The position numbers and the translations under genes were made by a program. From the NCBI GenBank assembly GCA_900767715.1, contig CAAGAD010000005.1, forward strand, positions 1-64,000: a stretch of 64,000 nucleotides of DNA. Direction: 5' to 3'. The notes beneath the pieces were generated by a model that made no database searches, was not told where the DNA came from, and saw only the letters and a program-made list of their open reading frames with translations. This document shows positions 8,392 to 15,794 of this stretch, piece by piece (the first letter of the stretch is position 1; the number at the start of each line of letters is the position of its first letter). Source of the DNA: Clostridia bacterium. GTDB taxonomy: Bacteria; Bacillota; Clostridia; Christensenellales; UBA1242.

Positions 8392-9975
8392 ATGTCGCGT
8401 ACTGAAAATATAAAAAGAAACCTAATTTTCAATATGATAAAATTTGCAACACAGTTAATTTTGCAATTTGTTTTGCGCACTGTGCTGATATATTTTATGG
8501 GTTCGCAGTATGTGGGCATAAGCGGGCTATATACCAACATATTTTCCTTTCTCAACCTAGCCGAACTGGGCATTGGCGGAGCAATCGTGTTCAGTATGTA
8601 CAAGCCTATTGCTGACGGCGATGTTGAAAAGGTAAAAGCCTTGCAACAACTCTACAAAAAATTGTATTTAATCATCTTCTTTGTAGTGCTGGGCGTGGGT
8701 GGATTGATAACGCCGTTTATCGAATTTCTCATCAAAGACGCGGGCTCAATCAACATCAATATTTACATCACCTATGCAATCTATCTAGTCAACACTCTGG
8801 TGGGCTATTTCTCGGCACACAAACGCAGTTTGCTCTTTGCATATCAGCGCAACGATGTGGAAAACAAAATACGCACAATCTGCATTCTCGCAATGACAGC
8901 GGTGCAGATTCTTGTCATAGTACTGACCAAAAATTATTACATTTTTGCCATAACCAATGTGGTGTTCACTCTTTTAGAGGGAGTACTCATCTATCTGGTG
9001 GCGAACAAACTCTTCCCAGAAATCAATGGCAAGGCAGAGCCTATTGACTCCGATACGAAGAAAGAAATTTCCAAAAACGTTTTCGCACTGAGTGCACACA
9101 AATTTGGTGGTGTCGTGGTCAACTCGACTGACAATGTCATCATTTCAGCGTTCTTGGGGTTATCCGTTTTGGGCGCGTATTCCAACTACACACTCATTCT
9201 TACTAGTCTTACATCATTCTTTATGCTTTTGTACAATGCACTCACTTCAAGCGTGGGCAACCTAATGGCTACGACGGACGAAAATTATTGCTATGAGAAA
9301 TTTAAAGTAGTGAATTTCATATTCTCATATTTGGCGAGTTTCACAACCGTATGTCTAGTTTGCCTGTTCCAGCCGTTCATCAAATATTGGACGCACGGCG
9401 GGGAATATCTGCTAGGTTTCGGCACAATGATTTTGCTTTGCGTTCAGCATTATGTGTCGCGTATGCGCACGTCGGTATTCGTGTTTAAGGACGCGGCGGG
9501 GCTATTTTGGCAAGATAGGTGGAAACCAGTTATCGAGGCGGTCATAAACCTTGTCGTGTCAATCGTGCTCGTGATTTGGCTGGGAATTGACGGCGTCATC
9601 ATTGGCACAATCGTCAGCACCATTTGTGCTCCTCTTTGGGTTGAACCTTGCGTATTGTACAAATATTATTTCAAGCGTAAACCAAAATACTATTTTCTAA
9701 AATATCTTTTAGACGCTGTCATTATGTGTGCTGTTTCTGCTGTGTGCTATTTCGTCTGCTCGTTCATTCCGGACGCTGGACTATGGTGGCTAATCTTAAA
9801 GTTCTTGACCGCTATTGTGCTCTCAAACATTCTACTTATTCTCATCTATTTCAAGACGCGCGAGTTTCAAGACGCATATATGTTGGCAAAGAAGATGCTT
9901 CATAAAATGCGCAAGAAAAACGCCGAGCCTATCCCTGCCACACAGAATGAAGAACCATCTAAAACCGATTTGTAA
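8392..9975 (+). CDS. Oligosaccharide flippase, Wzx/PST type (MOP superfamily)
   Basis: 527 residues with 12-14 predicted membrane helices. It starts with the amphipathic RNLIFNMIKFATQLILQFVLRT segment and the FLNLAELGIGGAIVFSMYKP motif typical of polysaccharide transporters. A second pseudo-repeat includes VNSTDNVIISAFLGLSVLG. It would flip the undecaprenyl-linked repeat unit to the outside. It is the last gene of the operon and is followed by a terminator. The hydrophilic C-terminal tail (KKNAEPIPATQNEEPSKTDL) is unremarkable. Confidence 0.9.
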   Translation: MSRTENIKRNLIFNMIKFATQLILQFVLRTVLIYFMGSQYVGISGLYTNIFSFLNLAELGIGGAIVFSMYKPIADGDVEKVKALQQLYKKLYLIIFFVVLGVGGLITPFIEFLIKDAGSININIYITYAIYLVNTLVGYFSAHKRSLLFAYQRNDVENKIRTICILAMTAVQILVIVLTKNYYIFAITNVVFTLLEGVLIYLVANKLFPEINGKAEPIDSDTKKEISKNVFALSAHKFGGVVVNSTDNVIISAFLGLSVLGAYSNYTLILTSLTSFFMLLYNALTSSVGNLMATTDENYCYEKFKVVNFIFSYLASFTTVCLVCLFQPFIKYWTHGGEYLLGFGTMILLCVQHYVSRMRTSVFVFKDAAGLFWQDRWKPVIEAVINLVVSIVLVIWLGIDGVIIGTIVSTICAPLWVEPCVLYKYYFKRKPKYYFLKYLLDAVIMCAVSAVCYFVCSFIPDAGLWWLILKFLTAIVLSNILLILIYFKTREFQDAYMLAKKMLHKMRKKNAEPIPATQNEEPSKTDL

Positions 9976-9977
9976 AT

Positions 9978-10004
9978 AAAAGCCCTACAAGGCTTTTATT
10001 TTTT
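9978..10004. terminator. Bidirectional terminator between convergent genes
   Basis: AAAAGCC (9978-9984) pairs with GGCTTTT (9991-9997), with T-rich sequence on the right side and A-rich on the left. It serves the polysaccharide operon on + and the Cys-rich/DUF11 pair on -. Confidence 0.8.
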
Positions 10005-10232
10005 GCGCTTTGATGGCTTACATTGTTTTTTGAAGCAATTACAAAATGGCGCGCCACATAAAGCAGAGCACAGACTGCACAAGTCCGCTTGCTTGCAATT
10101 CGGTTTTTTAGATTTCTTGCGTCTTGAAGGTATGCTTACGACTGAAATTATGATTTCGTTGCTTTCATAGACGTTTTGTTTGCTGTTGCTCTTGCAATGA
10201 ACATATGATTTAAATCTGTACTGTGTTTGCAT
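9996..10232 (-). CDS. Small cysteine-rich basic protein
   Basis: 78 residues, unrecognised. The C-terminal half has nine cysteines in a Lys/Arg-rich context (CKQADLCSLCSALCGAPFC), resembling cross-linkable spore-coat or metal-binding peptides. Its ATG overlaps the stop of the upstream DUF11 gene by one base, so the two are probably co-translated. It ends at the shared terminator. A spore-surface role is inference from the Cys content and the neighbours. Confidence 0.55.
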   Translation of the reverse strand: MQTQYRFKSYVHCKSNSKQNVYESNEIIISVVSIPSRRKKSKKPNCKQADLCSLCSALCGAPFCNCFKKQCKPSKRKK

Positions 10233-10999
10233 TAATCCACCGACACTTCAAAGGTGACTGTAATCACAGCATTAGGGTCTAGGTCATTTAACGAGATTCC
10301 ATTTGCTGGGTTCAGCCCTTCTTTCTTTTCGCCGTCAATCGTTACACTATTCGCAACGAACTGTGTGCCCTGTGGGATATCATCAATGAACATAACTTCG
10401 GTGTTTTTGATGTTGCCCAGATTTCTGATAACGTTTTGGAAAGTGAGTGTTTGACCAGAAATGACGGCGGTCACATTTGACGTTTTTTCAATCACGATTT
10501 GGTTGTAACTTACTGTTAATTCCAATGCGTTGGATTTTTCGTTCAAGCCTTCCACTTCCACAACATCATAGGTGATGTCCGATTGTAAATTGATTGAACT
10601 CACAGTCGGCTTGTTGTTTACGACCAGCGTATAAGTTATGACGGTTTTGCCGTTGGCTTGTAACGATTTTGGCAAAATGAACCCTGTCACCGGGTCGAAG
10701 TCAGTTTTTTCTTCGCCGTCAATCTTGACGCTTCCCGCTTTGGCTGTAGCACCCTCGCCAATGACGTCTTTTACAGTGATATTTGAAATTTCATAAGGAC
10801 TATCATTTTGCAAGGTGAGTGTTTGCTCAACTTCTTCGCCGGGCGCACCAAACTCTTTTGCCGATGATCTAATCTTTTGCAACGATGTGGTCATATATTC
10901 GGTTGATGATTCGTTACTTTCAACTGTGCTGTCTTGTTTGCTTTGGTCGGGCAAAGTATATTTTGATGTCACTTTTGATGTGTTTAATATCTTTGACAT
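10232..10999 (-). CDS. DUF11-repeat protein
   Basis: 255 residues. After a Ser/Thr-rich N-terminus there are two DUF11-type beta-sandwich repeats (about residues 45-165 and 165-255), each with the pattern [LV]TxQN...I.N..V.D..P.G..(F/V)..GSV.(I/V)DGE. No signal peptide is visible. A good ribosome-binding site (AGGAG) precedes ATG 10999. DUF11 proteins are found on cell surfaces and on clostridial spores. With no signal peptide, a coat or exosporium location is the better guess. It is transcribed away from the collagen-like gene. Confidence 0.78.
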   Translation of the reverse strand: MSKILNTSKVTSKYTLPDQSKQDSTVESNESSTEYMTTSLQKIRSSAKEFGAPGEEVEQTLTLQNDSPYEISNITVKDVIGEGATAKAGSVKIDGEEKTDFDPVTGFILPKSLQANGKTVITYTLVVNNKPTVSSINLQSDITYDVVEVEGLNEKSNALELTVSYNQIVIEKTSNVTAVISGQTLTFQNVIRNLGNIKNTEVMFIDDIPQGTQFVANSVTIDGEKKEGLNPANGISLNDLDPNAVITVTFEVSVD

Positions 11000-11129
11000 A
11001 TTTTCTCCTAGAAAGGCAAAAATGCCTTATTCCATTCTATGTGGTGTAGATAAATTTGCTATAGCAGACATTGAACATAAATATGATGAGCAAAATATAC
11101 TGAATTTGAGTAGATGGGAGAAAAAAATA

Positions 11130-12095
11130 ATGAGAAAATGCAATGATTTCTGTGTTGGGTCAAATTCCTGTGTAATCAAACCTAGTTGCAATTGTCCTTG
11201 TTGCATAGTGGGACCAACCGGACCAACTGGACCAGCTGGACCAGCGGGGAGAAATGGATTAAATGGTTTGATTGGTCCGACCGGCCCGACCGGTCCTGCT
11301 GGTATTGAACTTGCCGTACGTTCCACCACGTCGGTCGGTCCAGAAGAAGGAGCAGTTGTAATGAGCACCGATATTGGCAATAAAACTTTACTAGACTTTT
11401 ACATTCCGCGCGGTTACGACGGCAATGACGGAATAAAAGGCGAAAAGGGAGATAAGGGCGATGTGGGTCCACAAGGCGAAAGGGGTGCGCCTGGACTGCA
11501 AGGACCAAAAGGTGACACCGGACCGCAAGGGGAGAAAGGCGAAAAGGGCGATACGGGTCCACGCGGAGAAAAGGGTGAAACAGGCCCAACTAAAGAAATC
11601 AAGGGCGCAATGATAATGTCTTATAACGACGACCCAACGAGTTTTCCAGTGGAAGGCAAAGAAATTGCGTCCAACGCGCGCTTGCCATTACTAAGGCTTG
11701 AACTTGACAGTGGCAATTTGGTCACGCTGGACAATGTGAGCAATACCATTCAATTCAATGATACGGGCGTTTATATGCTCACCTTTTCTATCAACGCTTA
11801 TGTCAAAAAAACGGGCGAAGAATTTGACCCATCGACTGACTTCGTTTCAGTAGTTTTTAGAGAAGTTGACACGGATAGAATTTTGGGTGCGACAAACACT
11901 TGGACGCCAATGCAATGTGCGACAAATATGTTCGGCCAAGGAATGTTTGTTGTTGATGACACGACCAAAACTTATGAACTTGTGAATGTGCAAAAAAAGA
12001 GCATTTATCTGTCCGGCTGTGACATCACAAAAACGACATCACATTCATACTTTTCCGTGCCTATGGTGTCGATGAATTTTATCAAATATATGTAA
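11130..12095 (+). CDS. Collagen-like Gly-X-Y protein with C-terminal BclA/C1q-like domain
   Basis: 321 residues from ATG 11130, chosen because GGGAG lies 9 nt upstream and a plausible promoter (TTGAAC 11071, TATACT 11096) precedes it; an in-frame ATG at 11022 would leave only 22 bp for two divergent promoters. Order: a Cys-rich start ([11 protein letters not shown]...CNCPCC), a first Gly-X-Y block of GPTGPTGPA type, a ~40-residue interruption ending [10 protein letters not shown], a second block rich in [15 protein letters not shown], and a globular C-terminus with the [17 protein letters not shown] and [14 protein letters not shown] strands typical of C1q/TNF-like trimerisation heads. The design matches exosporium filament proteins. 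That role here is inference. Confidence 0.85.
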   Translation: MRKCNDFCVGSNSCVIKPSCNCPCCIVGPTGPTGPAGPAGRNGLNGLIGPTGPTGPAGIELAVRSTTSVGPEEGAVVMSTDIGNKTLLDFYIPRGYDGNDGIKGEKGDKGDVGPQGERGAPGLQGPKGDTGPQGEKGEKGDTGPRGEKGETGPTKEIKGAMIMSYNDDPTSFPVEGKEIASNARLPLLRLELDSGNLVTLDNVSNTIQFNDTGVYMLTFSINAYVKKTGEEFDPSTDFVSVVFREVDTDRILGATNTWTPMQCATNMFGQGMFVVDDTTKTYELVNVQKKSIYLSGCDITKTTSHSYFSVPMVSMNFIKYM

Positions 12096-12201
12096 AAATT
12101 AAATAAAAAATAATTAAATAATTAATTAAATTTATTATTAAATTATTAATTAAAAATAATAAATAAAAAAATAAAATAAATAATAATTATATTAAATAAT
12201 A
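12093..12201. other. AT-only island
   Basis: 109 consecutive bases without G or C, beginning at the stop codon of the collagen-like gene and ending just before a terminator hairpin. The rest up to 12366 is also very AT-rich. There is no ORF, and no DnaA-box-like TTATCCACA is seen. It could be a slippage-grown spacer or a nucleoid-protein binding tract. Confidence 0.8.
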
Positions 12202-12202
12202 C

Positions 12203-12240
12203 AAAAATAGCGAAAAAACATTGCTATTTTTAATTTTTTG
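12203..12240 (+). terminator. Terminator of the collagen-like gene
   Basis: AAAAATAGC (12203-12211) pairs with GCTATTTTT (12223-12231) and is followed by T-rich sequence. It lies 108 nt after the stop codon, beyond the AT-only island. Confidence 0.75.
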
Positions 12241-12366
12241 AAAAAAATTTATTAAATATATCTATATTTTAATTTTAAAAATAGTTTTTTATTTTGTTAC
12301 GCGAAATATGGATTTACAATTCAAATTTAAAACAAAGATTAAAAAATTAATAACTACTGCATAAAA

Positions 12367-12395
12367 TTGACCAAAGGGTGTATTAATGATATAAT
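12367..12395 (+). promoter_or_regulatory. Promoter placed for a leaderless transcript
   Basis: TTGACC (12367-12372), 17-bp spacer, TATAAT (12390-12395). Only 6 nt separate the -10 box from ATG 12402, so transcription should start at or next to the A of the ATG. No Shine-Dalgarno site is present. Confidence 0.8.
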
Positions 12396-12401
12396 CATAA
12401 T

Positions 12402-12971
12402 ATGAAAAATAAAACTATCACCACTGTCACAATTTTAACTGTTGTATTTAATACATTGTTTTTTGTCTGTTTGGGGTTATATATAGCGAAAGGAAATCAG
12501 CAACCTTATGTTGCACTTTTTTACACTTCGCTAATGTTTGCGTATCACACAGATATTAGACTATTGATTGCTTTTGTGTTGGTTGGCACTGTCAAAAATC
12601 GCATAAATATTGACGCCAAAAAGTATGATGTTAGTGATGCTGAATTTGCACGCCTATCACGACTGAGTGTAAAAAAATGGAAGGACAAATTTATTGCTTG
12701 GGACAAAAATCAGTTCGTGGTTCATTCTCTAAAAGACAGGACAAATTTTGATCGGGTGATGCGCAACAATATTTGTGCAGAAATTATTCATTGGGCGTGC
12801 TTTGTTGCGGGTATGTTCGCCATACTGATTGGCTGTTTGTTGTCGCCGACGGACTGGTGGATTTTCGTTATCACGGCGGTGGTGGTGACTGTGTATGCAG
12901 ACATTCCGCCAATAATCATTCAGCGCTTCAATCGTCACAGATTGCAAAAGTTGAAAACAAGGTTGGGTTAG
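12402..12971 (+). CDS. CrtO-like glycosyl-diaponeurosporenoate acyltransferase family membrane protein
   Basis: 189 residues with two membrane helices at each end. Between them lies the family signature: LSVKKWKDKF, AEIIHWACF, then PPIIIQRFNRHRLQKL close to the C-terminus. In Staphylococcus aureus, CrtO acylates the glucosyl carotenoid staphyloxanthin. Many Firmicutes have homologues without carotenoid genes and of unknown substrate. No carotenoid genes are seen here, so the true substrate is open. The start is predicted to be leaderless. tlyA follows after 4 bp and is probably co-transcribed. Confidence 0.62.
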   Translation: MKNKTITTVTILTVVFNTLFFVCLGLYIAKGNQQPYVALFYTSLMFAYHTDIRLLIAFVLVGTVKNRINIDAKKYDVSDAEFARLSRLSVKKWKDKFIAWDKNQFVVHSLKDRTNFDRVMRNNICAEIIHWACFVAGMFAILIGCLLSPTDWWIFVITAVVVTVYADIPPIIIQRFNRHRLQKLKTRLG

Positions 12972-12975
12972 CATT

Positions 12976-13779
12976 ATGGAAAAAATCAGACTAGATGTTT
13001 TGTTGAAGCAAAATGGAATGTTTGAAAGTCGCGAAAAGGCACGCACCGCAATTTTGTCTGGGCAGGTGTTTGTGGGTGGAGTCAATGTAAATGACCCCGC
13101 GAAGAAAATTGACCCAGAGCATATCGGTGAAATCAAAATCGACGCTGGCGCAAATAAATATGTTTCGCGCGGGGCATACAAGCTCGAATGCGCGATAGAG
13201 AATTTTCACCTTGATGTCAAGGGTAAAATCGCCACCGACATCGGCTCGTCAACGGGCGGATTTAGCGATGTGCTTTTGCAAAACGGCATTGAGAAAATTT
13301 ATTGCATTGACACGGGGCGCGACCAACTCCACCCAAAGATTAGAAATTCGGGCAAGGTGGAAGTTTACGAGGAAACAGATTTCCGCACAATCGACGCTGA
13401 ACTGGTGCGCGACAGTGACATTGTGGTGATTGACGTGTCGTTCATTTCCATCGAGAGCGTTGTGGAAAAATTGCAACAAGTTTTTCACGGCAAGCACGTG
13501 CAAGTGGTGTCGCTTATCAAACCGCAATTTGAATGCGGAAAGGAAATCGCGAAGAAGTATAAGGGCGTTATAAAGGATAAAAAAGTCCACGCGGACGTAA
13601 TTCACAGGGTGCTGGGCTTTTGGACGAAGTGCGGGTTTTATATAGACGGCGTAGTCAAATCGCCAATTAAAGGCGGTGACGGCAACATCGAATACTTGCT
13701 ACTAACGGATAACTATTCGCACACAACCGGCAAAATCGATATTGACCGCCTTGTTACCAATGCATTTGATAAAAAATAA
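12976..13779 (+). CDS. tlyA: TlyA-family rRNA 2'-O-methyltransferase
   Basis: 267 residues. The N-terminal S4 RNA-binding domain (LDVLLKQNGMFESREKARTAILSGQV) is followed by a FtsJ/RrmJ-type SAM domain (KGKIATDIGSSTGGFSDVLL, and DIVVIDVSFISIESVV). In mycobacteria TlyA methylates 16S and 23S rRNA cytidines and affects capreomycin sensitivity. In sporulating Firmicutes the homologue (YqxC) sits near recN/argR-type genes; here it follows a membrane acyltransferase instead. Length and motifs are complete. It is the last GC-normal gene before the low-GC island. Confidence 0.92.
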   Translation: MEKIRLDVLLKQNGMFESREKARTAILSGQVFVGGVNVNDPAKKIDPEHIGEIKIDAGANKYVSRGAYKLECAIENFHLDVKGKIATDIGSSTGGFSDVLLQNGIEKIYCIDTGRDQLHPKIRNSGKVEVYEETDFRTIDAELVRDSDIVVIDVSFISIESVVEKLQQVFHGKHVQVVSLIKPQFECGKEIAKKYKGVIKDKKVHADVIHRVLGFWTKCGFYIDGVVKSPIKGGDGNIEYLLLTDNYSHTTGKIDIDRLVTNAFDKK

Positions 13780-13812
13780 ATTGAAACATTTATATTACAT
13801 GATAAACGTTTT

Positions 13813-13845
13813 GGCAAGAACACATCATGTGTCACTAGGTTTGCC
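13813..13845. promoter_or_regulatory. Nested palindrome at the island boundary
   Basis: ACACATCATGTGT (13820-13832) is a perfect inverted repeat with one central base, nested inside GGCAA (13813-13817) and TTGCC (13841-13845). No T run follows, so it is not a typical terminator. It may be an operator or a recombination-related structure. Confidence 0.4.
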
Positions 13846-13864
13846 GAATATTTAATGAAAGAAA

Positions 13865-14122
13865 GTGTGTGTATTGTACACAATCACTGTCTGCAACAAT
13901 GTGAATAGTGACTATGTAAAAGAAAGCACAAATCGTTTAAACGATAGACTAAATGAAAATGAGATTTTAAGAAAACAAAACAATCAAGACAAAGAAGAAC
14001 AAGAAGAAAAGAAATCTAATTTGGAAAATTTATCTGATGAAGATTTTGATTTAATGTTAGAAGAAATGCTTAAAGAACGAAAAGAAAGAAAACGCAAACG
14101 AGAAAAAGATTTTGAAATGTAG
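13865..14122 (+). CDS. Small charged coiled-coil protein
   Basis: 85 residues from a GTG; a later GTG (V13) is possible. The product is almost entirely Glu/Lys/Asn/Arg and predicted helical (DRLNENEILRKQNNQDKEEQ...KERKERKRKREKDF). It is unrecognised. Low GC and AGA/AAA-rich codons match the following island genes rather than tlyA. It could be a regulator or a spurious low-complexity frame. Confidence 0.4.
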   Translation: MCVLYTITVCNNVNSDYVKESTNRLNDRLNENEILRKQNNQDKEEQEEKKSNLENLSDEDFDLMLEEMLKERKERKRKREKDFEM

Positions 14123-14180
14123 TTATTATTTATACAAAATCCCTAATAATATGATATACTCTCATTAGAGGGAATATATT

Positions 14181-15017
14181 ATGAAAGTAGTAACTATTTG
14201 TGGAAGTATGAAATTTGTAAAAGAAATGCAAAGGATTGCGGGCGTATTGGCGATAGATAAAGGCTGGTGTGTTTTACAATGTGTTTATGATTTAGATTTT
14301 GCAAATTTAACAAGCGAAGATTTGAATTTATTAAAAAATGAGCATTTAAGAAGAATAGAACTTTCAGATGCAATTTATGTTGTAAACATCGATGGATATA
14401 TTGGCAATTCTACTAAACTTGAAATTGAATACGCAACTAAACTAGGTAAAGAAATCATTTATCACGAATTTAACCTAGTTGACCAACTAAATAATTATAA
14501 TCCATTTAATGAAGACGAAAACGATAATGTTAAAAAAGTTTTGGACTTTTTGGCAAATAATACAAATTGTTACGATAGGTCTAATTTGAAAGGTCATGTA
14601 ACAGCAGGTGGGCTTGTTGTTGACGGCAAAGGTAATGTATTATTAAATCACCACAAAAAGACAGGAATGTGGTTCCAATTTGGTGGACATAGTGATGGTG
14701 ATGCTAATTGTATTAATGTCGCTCGCAGAGAAATAAGCGAAGAAGCAGGAATTTTTGATTGTAAACTTATTTCAAACGACATATTTGATGTCGATGTTCA
14801 ACAAATTGCATATAGTGCAAAGAAAAACGAACCTGAACATTTCCATTATGATATAAATTTTTTGTTTTTAGTTAAAGATAAGTCTTTTGAAATTTCAAAT
14901 GAATCTACTGAAATTAAATGGGTATCTATTGAAGAAGCAAAAAACCTAATAAACAAAGAAGATAAAGCAATGCAAAGAATGCTTGCTAAGTATGAATTGT
15001 ATTATAAACAAAATTAA
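14181..15017 (+). CDS. Nucleoside 2-deoxyribosyltransferase-like/Nudix fusion protein
   Basis: 278 residues with two domains. Residues 1-100 (KVVTICGSMKF, LSDAIYVVNIDGYIGNSTKLEIEYA) have the Rossmann-like fold and catalytic-type Glu region of nucleoside 2-deoxyribosyltransferase relatives, which cleave or exchange N-glycosidic bonds. Residues ~135-275 are a Nudix domain, with GGHSDGD...REISEEAG as the Nudix box; the canonical first Glu is Ala, as in the GGHxDGD subgroup. Such a pair could act in sequence on a modified nucleotide or a nucleotide-derived signal. RBS GAGGG lies upstream. The next gene encodes an ASCH protein, another nucleobase-linked family. Low GC marks it as acquired. Confidence 0.75.
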   Translation: MKVVTICGSMKFVKEMQRIAGVLAIDKGWCVLQCVYDLDFANLTSEDLNLLKNEHLRRIELSDAIYVVNIDGYIGNSTKLEIEYATKLGKEIIYHEFNLVDQLNNYNPFNEDENDNVKKVLDFLANNTNCYDRSNLKGHVTAGGLVVDGKGNVLLNHHKKTGMWFQFGGHSDGDANCINVARREISEEAGIFDCKLISNDIFDVDVQQIAYSAKKNEPEHFHYDINFLFLVKDKSFEISNESTEIKWVSIEEAKNLINKEDKAMQRMLAKYELYYKQN

Positions 15018-15033
15018 TGAAAAGGTCAGATAT

Positions 15034-15417
15034 ATGAAACATATTGCAATCTTGAAACAACCATTTTTTAATATGGTTTTAAATGGAGAAAAGACAATAG
15101 AAAGTAGATGGAGCATGCATAAAGTTGCACCATATAACAAAGTTTCTGTTGGAGATGAGATACTATTAAAAGAAACTGGCAAAGACATAACAGCAACTGC
15201 GAAAGTGAAAGGTGTTAGATACTTCGAACTTACACCACAGATTGTTGAAGACATAAGAATAAAATATGGCAGAGAAATTGGAACCGATAAGTTTGAAGAT
15301 TGGCAAACGACTCTTCAAAAGAGATATTGTACCTTAATTTGGCTTGATGAAGTTAAAGAAAATGAACCAATAAAAGTTCAACGAAGCAATGGCGCTGGGT
15401 GGATAGTATTAAAATAA
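15034..15417 (+). CDS. ASCH-domain protein
   Basis: 127 residues from ATG 15034; the in-frame upstream start at 14983 would overlap the previous gene. The N-terminus KHIAILKQPFFNMVLNGEKTIESR has the ASCH signature (G-x-K-T-x-E-x-R), followed by a small beta-barrel (VGDEILLKETGKDITATAKVKGV). ASCH proteins bind RNA or modified nucleosides, and some hydrolyse N4-acetylcytidine. It lies 16 nt after the deoxyribosyltransferase-Nudix gene, so the two are probably one operon. A nucleotide-repair or phage-defence role is inference. Confidence 0.78.
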   Translation: MKHIAILKQPFFNMVLNGEKTIESRWSMHKVAPYNKVSVGDEILLKETGKDITATAKVKGVRYFELTPQIVEDIRIKYGREIGTDKFEDWQTTLQKRYCTLIWLDEVKENEPIKVQRSNGAGWIVLK

Positions 15418-15560
15418 AATTTACTACACTAGTTTACACCTATTACACTAGTTTTAGGTAGATTTAGAAAGAATTAGACCGAAAGTTTAAAAATTGAACT
15501 CTCGGCCTTTTTATGCAAATTTACTACACTTTTTGGAGCAGTTTACCACACCTATTGTAT
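15418..15560 (+). repeat. Direct repeats near the left end of the integrated element
   Basis: AAATTTACTACACT occurs at about 15418 and again at about 15515, each followed by a GTTTAC(C)ACACCTATT-like string. The second copy is interrupted by TTTTTGGAGCA. These AT-rich repeats lie outside the attachment core on the left and could be old integrase arm sites or relics of earlier insertions at the same tRNA. Confidence 0.45.
15478..15512 (+). terminator. Terminator of the ASCH operon
   Basis: CCGAAAGTTT pairs with GAACTCTCGG with one mismatch, followed by CC and TTTTT. It lies 60 nt after the ASCH stop. Confidence 0.7.
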
Positions 15561-15597
15561 TTTCAGCCTAAAATTAAGCAAAATTATTTGCAAAATA

Positions 15598-15642
15598 AAA
15601 ACCCTTGAAAGTGCCTATTTTACTAGGGTTTCAAGGGTTTTT
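15598..15642. terminator. Bidirectional terminator, originally of the host tRNA-Thr
   Basis: A 13-bp stem (15598-15610 with 15629-15641) has T-rich flanks on both strands. On the minus strand it starts 6 nt after the CCA end of the split tRNA-Thr, where its terminator should be. Confidence 0.8.
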
Positions 15643-15647
15643 AATAA

Positions 15648-15692
15648 TGGAGCTGGTGACGGGAATCGGACCCGTGACCCCCACCTTACCAA
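15648..15692 (-). pseudogene. tRNA-Thr(GGU) 3' fragment (left part of split gene)
   Basis: On the minus strand this is the anticodon loop (TTGGTAAGG), the 3' anticodon strand, variable loop, T arm (ACGGG-TCCGATT-CCCGT), acceptor strand CACCAGC, T and CCA. Joined at the 9-bp core to 19873-19835 it gives a perfect 75-nt tRNA-Thr: GCTGGTG/CACCAGC acceptor and CCACC-TTGGTAA-GGTGG anticodon arm with anticodon GGT. The two halves are now 4.1 kb apart. Confidence 0.9.
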
Positions 15693-15745
15693 AACTTAGA
15701 ACCCTATTTCATACCATAATATATTTAGTTTTCACTTGTAAAAAT

Positions 15746-15774
15746 TTGCAAAATCTTTTAATATATGTTATTAT
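15746..15774 (+). promoter_or_regulatory. Promoter of the restriction-modification gene
   Basis: TTGCAA (15746-15751), 17-bp spacer, TATTAT (15769-15774), then AAGGAGAGG before ATG 15795. Confidence 0.65.
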
Positions 15775-15794
15775 AAAAATATAAGGAGAGGATT

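Noticed and set aside
10815..11129. Upstream extension of the collagen-like gene
   Set aside because: It would run through the opposite-strand DUF11 gene and its promoter. The RBS and promoter support ATG 11130.
11210..11600. Short tandem repeats that could suggest CRISPR
   Set aside because: The periodicity is 9 nt and coding (Gly-X-Y). There are no spacers of uniform length.
11182..11602. Proline/serine-rich minus-strand open frames
   Set aside because: They are complements of the Gly-X-Y codons of the collagen-like gene and have no ribosome-binding site.
12093..12366. AT-only island as a replication origin
   Set aside because: No DnaA-box-like TTATCCACA, no dnaA or parAB neighbours.
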